A DNA stretch of 64,000 bases, taken from NCBI RefSeq assembly GCF_022458985.1, contig NC_061782.1:6217672-6281671 (forward strand), in the 5' to 3' direction. Below, piece after piece: positions 25,085 through 36,661 of this stretch; position 1 is the first letter of the stretch, and each line of letters begins with the position of its first letter. Origin of the DNA: Mugil cephalus (taxonomy: Eukaryota > Chordata > Actinopteri > Mugiliformes > Mugilidae). The notes under the pieces are model-generated. The model was not told where the DNA came from, did no database searches, and worked only from the letters and a program-made list of their open reading frames with translations. The position numbers were made by a program, and so were the translations under genes.

Positions 25085-25310
25085 ATTCAAGTGGAAGTCT
25101 TATATTTTTTTTTGCTTATTCTAATTATTTTTATTTATTTCATTTAATTTTTCATTTATTTTTTTAATTATTGTTTTCATTATTATTTTTATTGAATTAT
25201 TTAGTTAACCTATTATAATTTTTTACTAGTATTTAGTTTTGTTTTTTGTATGTGCAACTGAACTGTCGTGACCAACCAATTTCCCTTGTGGTTCTCTTAA
25301 AGTCTAAGTG
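25085..25310 (+). repeat. LINE 3' tail, second copy
   Basis: A T/A-rich run followed by TATGTGCAACTGAACTGTCG, CAATTTCCCTTGTGG and TTAAAGTCTAAGTG. The last 65 bp clearly resemble 12255-12335. Confidence 0.5.
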
Positions 25311-25443
25311 ATTGAGAGAATGGACCAGTGGAAATGGCCTAAACAGACCATAGATCTTCCTCATAGGACTTACGCTCAAGTTTCATAATCATGGTAGCCC
25401 AACATGGTGACTTCCCTGAACCAGGACCCGCTACCTGTGTGAA

Positions 25444-25954
25444 TACACTACCAGTCAAAAGTTTTAGAACACGCCAATATTTCTTTTTCTTCTTTTATTG
25501 AAATATAACAGTTTAATGTCTCATTTTACTCTGAAATGAAAGCACAGACCAAATAAACAACTGAAGTTAAAAAAAAATAAAAATCATGGAATCAATATAT
25601 AACCTAAAATCTATTCTAAATTTTGAACTCATCACAGTAACCATCTTTGGCTGATTTAACACATGAACACACTTGTGACATTCTTTCTTGCTAAAATGGA
25701 AATCAAATGTTTTTGTTCACACTTTTTTGCGTGGCACTTGTAGGGAGCTTTGCTTTCACTCTTCTGTCCAGTTCATCACAAACCTAGAGACTCTAGAGAC
25801 TGTTTTCAAGCTTCCCATGTTGTTTTTTATCCTGAGGTAGTTCTGGTAGAGCTTGGACTAAAGTTTTGGGTCATTATCTTGCTGTAGGATGAAGCCCTGA
25901 CCAACTACACCAGAGGAAACTGATGCTGTTCTAAAACTTTTGAGCGGTAGTGTA
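25444..25954. mobile_element. non-autonomous Tc1/mariner element with intact terminal repeats
   Basis: Left end TACACTACCAGTCAAAAGTT (25444 on) and right end ending GAGCGGTAGTGTA (25954) are inverted repeats matching at about 25 of 27 positions, with TA at both borders as expected for Tc1/mariner target duplication. Length 511 bp. No transposase frame survives, although internal TTGCTGTAGGATGAAGCC resembles the minus strand of a Tc1 coding region. Confidence 0.8.
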
Positions 25955-28900
25955 TAAATGCACGCTGTATAACGTCTTACAGCTAATATCTTTAACATTG
26001 TAATATCATCTAACATGTTTGCGTCCGTGTAACGTCGTTAAGGAGAATTGTACTGTGTACAGTTCACTGGTGGTGTGGTTTTGGTGTAATACTATTACAT
26101 GGAACAGCTTAGTCTGAAAGTGACAACTCCACTCACAGATTAGACAGAGTTCATGTCGGGGCTTTGCAGACAGAGACAAAAAGAAGCTATTTTTATGCTC
26201 TACAGGGACTGATATATCCTTCTCCTCCTCCGTACTCATGAGCTCATCACACCGTTGGCCCGTCCAAGGAGGATTACTAAATTGCATACATTCAGATAGT
26301 ATATTGCATTGAAGGTTTTTGATATTATATATGTATTTTTTCATTTAATAGATCTATTGTTCCATCTCTGCTCAGATGACAGATGGTTTAAATGTAAGAC
26401 AGTATGAATATTAATATATTATTGGGATTTATATAGAAAGGAGGAAGTGTTTTTACACTTTGCATACAATGACAGGTGCCACCTCAATGTTATACGATCA
26501 GATATACTGTAATATATTTCATGATATATATATTTGTTTCCCCAAGTCCACTGGATGTATTCTTGTAGAAAAGCTGCATCAGACGTAGCTGACAAAATCC
26601 ATGTCGGGCAATATTTGGTAAGAGTAACACTTCTCCGCGATGCATTTTCCATATTCAAATCAGTTTTCTTGTGTCTGTTTCTGGACTGTACGGCCCCGTT
26701 TACTGACAGTTACTGACATCAGAATTTAAATTGTCAGCGAAGAAAATTTTACATTATTGGTTTAAGATATGACCAAGAACAAATGGAACAGGTTAATATT
26801 TAAGACACTGATGATTTCATAATACCAGAGTGAAAATAAATGTCACTGTACCAAGGCCTATGCAAAGAGATGAGACAGGAGTTACAGTAATCTAAATGTG
26901 AGCACTCACCGTACTCCTAACAGTGCTGCCAGTGTGCTTATTTTAGACGTTGCATAACTACCTTTCATAACCAAAAGTCAGAAAACAGACAGGATGCTCA
27001 TTACGTGATAAAAAAGTAATTCGTAATCATTGTGGCTTCTCTATGCGCTGACCACAAAACCTTGATGTACAAGATTGCATGAAACTCTGACTCTCTAACA
27101 CTCATCCACCGCTCAGTCCGCCGTTTGACAGATTCTGCTTTTGTAGTAGCGGTGTTCTATTTTTAACAATAAAGAATATTGTTTTAGACGCCTTGCAGAC
27201 CTGACAACTGCAGTTTACAAGCGCCGGAGTGCACAAAAGCCACGTCCGTGTGACGGCGGCGCATAGTGGGAAGACGCTCAGGAATACAAAGAAAAATCCT
27301 TCAGATAATAGAGGTCGCACCATACCTGCGAGGTTCAATCATCGCATTTATTACATTTATATCTCCTTTGCGATACTTAAACCTCTGATATATAGAAGTA
27401 AGACTGTGAAATACTGTGAGAAAGGTCACTCGTGGTCTTCTTTTACCTCAGCTGTCTTCAGCTATGAGGAAAAATGACTCACATACATATATACACAGCT
27501 ATTGTGGCCTTGTTTGTGATCAATATCCTGTCACTGTTTCTCTGTATTAAGTGCTTGCCGACTACAATAGACTGCATGTGTCATTTACAAATACTTGTCT
27601 GCATATTCGGCCATCTTGGTAATCCTCGCTTAATACCATGCGAACAATAGCTATCTGAAACACTTAGCATGATTAACCTTTAGTTAATGCCACATGTGGT
27701 GTTAGCCAAAACACTGGTATTTCTTCTTAAAGGGGAAGCTTCCTCTCTTTGTGGCAAGGGATTCATCCACAATCCAAACTAGTACCTTCACCACACAGTC
27801 GTCAGCACGCCCCCACTTTAGAGAAGCTCAGAGAGAAGCTGTTATCTCTTCAAGGTCTCCAGACTCCATTGACAAAAGTGTGGATTTTACTTTGCAGATG
27901 TGGTCTTCCAGCATTTGTTAGGCTCAGAATGAACATGTTCGCACGCTTAAAATTACACAGTAACCCGATCAAAGCGGCAGTAGACCAGCCACTCTGGTGG
28001 TCTGTGAGGTAGCAGTACAGTCTGGTGAATCTGGTATCTTAAAAATGAGCATTGGTTCTCCATATGAAAAGGTTATCTGATGGCGAGGCAGTGACAATGT
28101 GTGTATCCAGAAATGCTAAAGAAAGGCAGCTGGACTTGTAGAGTTACTTTTCATTCAAGCAGTTCATTCACTTCTAAAGAACTCTTTTAAATATGCACAT
28201 CCGTGGGCGTTATCCATCAAAAAACTCGCAGAACAAGTGTCTTTTACTGTCAATAAACCTCATACAGCCCCACTTCACAGAACTATACCTCTAACTCACT
28301 TCTATGCTCTGCTCAGCGTCCAGCTGCAAAGAAGAGCGGTGAAAGCGAATGTCTTGAAAACACCTCAAATCTAAAAAAATTAAAATGACATTATGTTACA
28401 TTCATTTGAAATAATAATTGTGCTGATCCCTTTATCAAGACAAAAAGGAATAGGTGAGATTTATTTTAAATGATCTACCCACCTGCACCTTTTCGCCTTG
28501 ATAATCAGCACCATTATTCATGTTAAATCTTTGGATAGAATGTTTCTAATGATCCCAGATACTGTAATAGGTATAGATGACATATATCTATTTAAGATCT
28601 CATCTCTTGTGGCTAAGAGGACCATTGAACGTTGGAGGCTGTGGAACGAATGACCTACATTCTACGAATATAAACAGAGCTATATGCTGTAAGATGGACT
28701 AAATGGCACCTTCATGTGAGAGGTAACATTTCTGCCCCTGTATTGGTATTTTTGTTCTTAGTACTTGTTATTATTGATTATAAAAAGAAGACAAAATGAA
28801 TGTTTTTGAGATATAATTTGAAATAACATCTCTCTGGTACATCTTTGAGAACCTATAACAGGACTTTAATGTGATATCAGGTTTATTACATTGTGTGTTT

Positions 28901-29205
28901 TATATAATTGTTTAAACTTTAAAGCTGAGTCAACATTGTCTTATGTCATGTTTGAAACAGTGAGGAAAATCTTTTCACATATATTTTGGCATCGTACACC
29001 AAAAGATTCTGTGTGAACTTCAGCAGATTTGTCATTGAAAAAACAAAGATTTTTGTTTACATTTGGGAAAATATATTATTTGGCTTCCATAATTATCCTA
29101 AGACAGAGGGAAATGTTATTTTCTCATGAACTTGCGTTCAACAGTTCAACAATTACATTACTTAATACAAACTATTTTGTTGTTTATTGGAAGGATTTTG
29201 AACAA
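25955..29205. other. intergenic, no gene seen
   Basis: AT-rich spacer before btaf1. Short frames only, none with recognisable homology. 27730-28020 is less AT-rich and could be an old repeat, but I cannot name it. Confidence 0.5.
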
Positions 29206-29209
29206 CATT

Positions 29210-29690
29210 TTATTTTGTTTTATTTTATATTATTTTATGGCCATTATATTTTTACAGATCTTCTATGTCTCTTAATTTATTGCACTAATTGTATTGTACT
29301 TTATTGTATTTATGCCTCGTACGAGCTGTTATAGTTTTTATTTATTGACATTTATTTATTCTTCTGTACAGCACCATGGTACTCTGTGGTTATTTTAAAA
29401 GTTATTTTTTGTTTTAGTTTTTTTCATTGCATGAATAATCTTTTTTTTTCTATTTTTTTGCACTGCCTTATCTTGCACAAACCACCCCACTGTCTATATT
29501 TAATCATTTTTGCAATTTCTTCTTCTTCTTTTTTTTTTTTTTTTTTTTAGAAATTTTGATTATATTTTCTGCTATACATTTTTCAGAATACTGTTATTTT
29601 TTGTATATTATTTCAAATTTAGTTTTTTATTGTTTTTTGTTTACATCCATGTCTAATTCCGGATATTGTGACAAGGAAATCTCTTATGTC
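29210..29690 (+). repeat. T-rich LINE 3' untranslated remnant
   Basis: Long T-rich tract with TTTTTTTGCACTGCCTTATC, CTTGCACAAACCACCCC and a GATATTGTGACAAGGAAATC end. This fits the 3' UTR of a fish LINE; no coding part is present. Confidence 0.35.
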
Positions 29691-29847
29691 GTTTATGTAA
29701 TTGTTCTTCTTCTATGCCATTTACCTGCATACTTTGCATGACAGTTCTTAAAAAAAATAAAAATGATTAAAAAAAAGAAGCCCTTTCCGTTTTTTTCTTT
29801 TTTTTTTTTTTTTACTCTATTCGTTTCCTCTTTTAACGTGCATTCTG

Positions 29848-30248
29848 ATTGGCTCTCCCTGACGCTTGTAGCCAATCAGCCTCCGCCTGCTATGGAGGAA
29901 GGAATAAATGCAAGATGGCTCCTCATATAAAAACAGTCTTCTGGGTTGCCCTCAGCGTGCAACTAAATAACTCTTTAAATCTTATCAGGTTGAAGTATTT
30001 ATCCGCGAGCAGTGCTGAAGGGTGAATTGAGCTTCGGGTTGATTATATTTGGGGATTTCTCGACGGCTGCGTACCGGCAGGGACAACTTTGACGGCTTCA
30101 AATTGGCTGTGAAGTGGCTCTCCTCGGTGGACTGGGGTTCGGGAGAAGCACACAGCACCGGGCCTCGGCTAGATAGCGTTGGGGGAAAGTTTCAAATTAC
30201 TCTCAGCCTGTTGAATGCTGGAGGTGGAAGTTGGCATAATAACCGACA
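29848..30248 (+). promoter_or_regulatory. btaf1: btaf1 core promoter and 5' UTR
   Basis: A divergent CCAAT pair (ATTGG at 29848-29852, CCAAT at 29872-29876), a YY1-type CAAGATGGC at 29911-29919, and a TATAAAAA box at 29926-29933. An initiator-like CCTCAGC places a plausible start near 29954, 28 bp after the TATA box. About 295 nt of leader follow. The leader contains one upstream ATG (30215), out of frame with the main start. Transcription start and factor binding are inferred from motifs. Confidence 0.6.
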
Positions 30249-32894
30249 ATGGCTGTATCGAGGTAATATAACGTTCATACTGACTCTTATTTTTATGTGT
30301 CCGACTTTCCCTAACAATTAGCTAGCTGACGTGCTAACGGATGCTAGCTTTTGATGTTGCATGGCGACGGCTGAATAACGTCATTAGCCAGTAAGCTGGA
30401 AAAGAGTAGAAGAATGTGTTTATTATTGTCGTAGTACAGTTACAAGGACAGTAAAGATGACCTAAGGTCCCGACCTAGGTGCTGTAGAAGTAAGACACGA
30501 GACATTGTTTATTTATCCTACGTATGGGAAATATCCTTGTCACAGTAGCGCGGAATTAGACAAGAATATTTGCAAAAAATCAATAGCAAATTTGAAAGAG
30601 TGTACAAAAAAATGACAGCACTCTGAAAAATACATAGAAGTATAAAGACATTGTGTATATACAGCGCGGAATGGGGAGTAAAATTGCTAAACAAATCTTT
30701 GTTTCAGTCAGACGTTGTATGTTCTGTTTTATATTTGTATATATTTATATTTAATATATGTATTAAACACCTGACATCAGCCTGCTACCGGAGATTGTTG
30801 CCAAACTAAATTTCGTTGTAACTTGTGTGCAATGGCATTAAAGTTCTTTCTCTTCTTCTTCTTAAATGTAGCCAGTGAGTTAGTGCAACTTCAGTTTGTG
30901 CAAGAAAAGGCAGTGCAAAAACATCAGATTATTTGTGCAATTAAAAAAAAAAAGAAAAAAAGAAGCCAAGGTTTGAGTTATTGTTAAGTTTGGGTTGGTG
31001 TTGTTGGGATGAAAGACATGCGGTCCTGCACCTTGCTGCTTGTGCAGTGTGCATGCAACAGTCCTGCGCTGAAGGGCTTGCTTAGGTGCCCTACAGACGG
31101 AAGCAGTGGGCGAGTGGGGTTGTCCATGATTGATGTCAGCTATCCTCCTCTTACCCACCTCCTTGATGCAGTCCAGAGAGCAGTCTAGGACCGAGTCAGC
31201 CCTTCTGACCAGCTTGTTGAGTCTCTTCCTGTCCCTCTCTGAGCTCCCACTGCTCAGGATGGTAGAAGCCACCTCAGAGTCATAGGAATCCCAGGAATAA
31301 AAAAATAAATACAAAGACAAAGGAACTCTAAAAAAACTAGAATACCTCATAGACTTTGTACAGACATTTTTGCACTCATAGATGTGTATGTGTATATGTA
31401 TTTATATACACACACACACACATATGCTCACATTTCATATATCTTATCTGCTTCCTGCCTTGCTTGTAATATATCTTTCATATTTTGTTTTATTTCTAAT
31501 TTTTTTCTGTACATAGTACACCTATGTGTGCACTGTTTGCGTTGAACGTTTCAGTACCGCTGCTGCTAACAAAGTGAATTTCCCTATTGTGGGTTAAATA
31601 AAGTGATAAATGTCTTATCTCACGTTATCCCACAACTCGGTTTGAGTTCATGTTTGTCACAGGTGCTTTGACGTCAGTTAAAATGAATTTAAACTGTAGG
31701 AATTTACAGTCCTCTTCTGATGCTCTTCCATAATGTGGAGACAAACTAGTTGTCAGTGAAGGCAGGGCTTGGCAGGCCTGTAATGCCACCACTACTACTA
31801 CCTACCTGTGGAAATTACCCTGTTATGTTGATTTAGGTGACACTGCGCAGCAACACAGATTATCACTCTTACATTCACTTTGTATAATGCATAATTTGCA
31901 TCGTATATTTGCATTGCGTAGCTCCTTGACGCAAACATCACTTTAAAAGTCTTACCAACTTGTCTGACATCGTTTTCATGTGTAAACAACTGTGGTTATA
32001 TGAGCGTTAAAAGTCCCCATAGTGTGTCTTTTGGATGGCTCGAGTGTAGTCCTCTAAAGGCGAGCTTTACAGTATCTGTGGTACCCGGGGTCATGCCTGT
32101 ACGTCTAATCCCCTCCACTTATTAATAGACAGCTAAGGATCTCAGTGGAAGACCAGGGTCATTAGCCAGGTTACCTTGGCGCAAAGCCAATGAAATGCCA
32201 TTGTGAAGTTACCTTTAAGCTCAACAATCATGTGTTTTGTAACGCATGGCCTGTAATGCTTTGCTCTTTTGTTTTGATGTGTCTCTAGACTTGACCGGTT
32301 GTTTATCCTGCTTGACACCGGAACAACACCCGTAACCAGGAAAGCAGCAGCACAGCAGCTTGGGGAAGTCGTCAAACTTCACCCACATGAACTCAATAAC
32401 CTCTTATCAAAGGTGTGTGTTTGATGTATATATATATTTAGACTTGACCTCAACAGTCCCTGACAAGATATTAACCGAGCCAACTTGGGCAGATGTTGCT
32501 GTTCCTGCAGTTAGTAATTAATCATGTCTAACAACGTAATATTTTCCAGCAGGTAAGGTATATGTCTCAGCCGTACCTGTGCCTGGATTGAACTCTCTGT
32601 TTTATTCTGACACAGATTGTTCTGAGCTATTTACCCCCTTCTGTTTCATCGACTTTTATTTCATGACGTATGAGTGGTGAATAACATCTATTTTCTGTCA
32701 ATTGCAAGGTCTTGACATATCTAAGGAGTCCCAACTGGGACACACGTATAGCAGCCGGCCAAGCAGTGGAAGCCATTGTGAAGAATATTCCTGAGTGGAA
32801 TCCGACTCCCAAACCCAAAGAAGGTGCATTTTTAAGGCTTGTTCTTAAAGTTAATTGGTGATTCTAAATTGACCGTAGGTGTGAGTGTGAATGG

Positions 32895-32954
<60 letters not shown>

Positions 32955-35900
32955 TTTTTTGACTAATTGCTGAGCTGCTTTCTTTTTGCAGTATTGATTG
33001 TGAATTGTTATTTACGGCTTCTATTGTATTTCTTGGGAGTTTAGATTCAATATATGAGATCACTCTGTATGACTTAAAAGATGCCGTCCATCTAGTGGAA
33101 CAAAGTATTTTAAAGATCGGTACCAATTGCATTACTGGGTTCACTTGCTGCGTTTCCATTCCCCCTAGAAATGTGCAAAGCCTAAACTGGTAATGGAAAC
33201 GCCTACATTTTGAAAATCCTCTCAGATATTATTAGAACATTTTTACGCATTTCAGCGGAGATGACGCCAGGGGGTCCTCAGTCTTGACTGAGGAGAATTT
33301 AAGAATTATGGGATATCTCGAGTTGAGACTTTACAAGAGTTACAGCTCATTCGCAAACTTCTTCTTTACTTCATTGAACTTTCGGACAAATTGCTTTTAT
33401 TTTGCATAAAATTGCATTGAAAGGCAGCTAGTTATAGCCTGCATGTTGTTCACCATGGTCATTTACTGTTTTTCTGTTGTCACTTGAGTGTAGATGTAAA
33501 AATAAATGTCAGTTTAATCATGGCTTATAAAGGCTCATTATTAGTCTAGTACTTAATCTTACTCCTATATCTCTTAGTCACATGACTCATGATCGAAATA
33601 AAAACAATTTAGTGATATTGTGCTATGAGTTCTTGCAGATGGGGTGGATTGGGGAAAAAGCCTTCTGTCTGGCTTTTAGTACTTTTTGAGTGTATCATTT
33701 TCAGTGTATTATGAAAGACAATGTGTGGGTTTATGTAGTAGTTAATACAGTTACAAAACTTGTTATGTTTGTTTGTAGAGTCTTGTGAAGACCTGTCTCC
33801 AGAAGAATCATCTTGTGACCGGTTGAGTTTCTATCATTTTGACATCTCCCGCTTACTCAAACACGGGGCGTCTCTGCTGGGATCTGCTGGGGCTGAGTTT
33901 GAACAGCAGGATGACAAAACTGGTTGGTAGTAGCTTTTTTTTTTTTTTTTAAATGTCTTCTTAGCTGCAATGACATCCATTTTGTGTTTTTCTTGCACAC
34001 TGGATCCTGCACACACTGGGCATTTTTAATCAGTACTTCGTGACATTTAATCGTGATGGAAAAGACTGCATTATAATCCTTATTTACTGAACAAAGTTTG
34101 TGCACTAATCTTACTTCCTGTATGTAAAATTGTATTAGAATATTTAGAGGTGGCATAACACAGATCCCCAACAAACCAGCCAGGGCTACTACCTGGTCAC
34201 GAATGTTATTTGAATAGGGAAAATGTGTCCTTGTTATCTTTTGACATTCATTTGAATTTGAACTTCCTGCCTCCTCGTTACTATGTGTTCTGTTGTACTA
34301 GTCGTTACTTCCCTGTGATCTGATTTCGCTTCTTGATCAAGGTCCCTTTTTACTATTGAACTTTAACTAATTTTAGCAAATCGTGGGCGGCTTTCATTGC
34401 TATCAATGATTCTTTTTCCGTATTCATTTGTGGCCACCATGCTTTTTTTTTTATTTATTTTTTTATACTACTTGGCTACAGAGTTGCCCTTTTGTAGTTC
34501 ACATACTTGGCAACTATATCAATTCTAAAAATGATTGATCTAAATTACCTTCCCGTCACTTATTCTCAGGTGAAATGGATCCCAAGGAACGCCTTGCCCG
34601 TCAGAGGAAGCTCCTTCAGAAGAAGCTGGGTCTGGACATGGGAGCTGCCATTGGTATGAATACAGAGGAGCTGTTCAATGACGAGGACCTTGACTATACC
34701 TGTCAAACAAGTACGCTCAAAGGCAAAGCCGCGGCTGGATCCAGCTCCCGCAACCATGTGGTGGGTCGCAGTTTATCCCCTAAATTTGAGTCACCGGCAA
34801 CGGAGGTTGTTTCCGGCCAAGTTGAACTAAATTTGACTATCTTAAGAGAGGAAAGGCAGACTGTAGCTTGTCTTGCAGCGGGGGTGTTGATGTGGAGCTG
34901 CACAGGCTCCAAGAAATAGCTGGCTTGTAAGATGTTAATAAAGGCTTGTTGGCACAGGATATTTGAATAATAAGCTGTAGTCAATTTCTTCTGATTGCGT
35001 CATCTCCCCCGTCCCTTTTTTGGTAACTTAGCCTTTTCTCTTTCTGCTATCAATCAGTCAGACCATTGTGCATTTAGCCATACTGTTTGATTTTTAATAT
35101 CTTTCAAACCAGTTCCTAGTTGTTAAGAACTTTAACAGGTTTCTGTCAGTTGGTGTTAAATTGGGAATTAAATCTAGGTAGTGATCAGGTTTTGCCAGCA
35201 CAAAACGCTGTAGTCGGAGCAACACTCTTGTTCTGTGCTAAAAATGAGTTTGCCAGAAAAAGAATCAGAAGATTTGTCTGTTTCAATCTGTTGTTACAAT
35301 CTGCCTGCATAAAGCCGGGCACGGCGTAAAACAATAAACATGGCTTGTGCATGAATAGACAGGGAGAATGTATTTGGCCCAGAAGAGCTGCAGTTGATTT
35401 GGAGTGGGAGGTTGGATTTGCTTAAAGCAGTATGCACCCAGTTTGGAGATATGAGATTTTGTGAGAGAATGAATTTAGTTAACAGAATTTGGTCTACGTT
35501 GCATTGCAAATGGTGATGGATGGATGGGTGTGTCTTTGTGTTGAACTGTACAATAAACTTTACGGTTTTGTTTTCAGCCCATGCAAGCTGCTGAATTGAT
35601 CGACTCTGAGTTCCGGTCTGGCATGAGCAGTCGTCAGAAGAATAAGGCCAAGAGGATGGCTAAACTAGTGGCAAAACAAAGATCCAGAGACGTGGATTCT
35701 AACGAAAAGAGGTAACATCATGATTAATGGTGCAGTTTGATTCGTTATGGCTATACAAATAGTAAAACATTGTTCATACGAAAGAAGCTGTTTCTAAATT
35801 TACATCTGCATGCATATCTATCCACCTTTAGTAATGACAGTTTTGAAGGTGAACCTGAGGAGAAGCGAAGGAAAACCACCAATGTAGTCATTGACCAACC

Positions 35901-36630
35901 AGCAACAGAGAGTAAAGTCTTAATCGACAACGTTCCAGATAACTCAAGTCAGTTAGAAGAGGTGAGGAATTTAAAAAAAAAAAAACAACAACAACAAAAT
36001 AACATAAAATATTTTTTACGTACTGTTTGTTCACGTAATGTTATGATAAAACCGATGTCTTGTTGCTTTGTTTTAGATTCAGGAGTGGCCTCTGGAGAGC
36101 TTCTGTGAAGAACTCTGCAATGACCTCTTCAATCCCTCATGGGAGGTAAAAACGAAGCATTCATGATACAAAACTTGAGCTCTCAGTCTTTCAGGATTGG
36201 AATATTCTGTGTGATCAAATCAACTCATTATTGAGCACAAGTTTCTGAAAAATGCACACAACTTTTCTTCCTTGGTTTTAACACATGTAACTAATGTAAA
36301 GTAAATGTAAACTAAGAAGAAATTTCGTGTGGTGTTCGACAGATTCGGCACGGTGCAGGCACAGGGCTTAGAGAAATCATCAAGTCCCACGGGGCCAGCG
36401 GTGGGAAGCTGGTGGGGAGCACTGCAGAACAGGTATGTTCATTCATCCATCAGAGTTTTTCTGAACAGTTTGTTGAGAATTTAAACGTGATGCCAACTGT
36501 TTTGGTTCAGATGCTGCGACAGCATCAGGAGTGGATAGAGGACCTGGTCATCCGGTTGCTCTGTGTCTTTGCTCTGGATCGCTTTGGAGATTTTGTATCT
36601 GATGAAGTAAGATTTCCTTTAATTTTCTTG

Positions 36631-36661
<31 letters not shown>

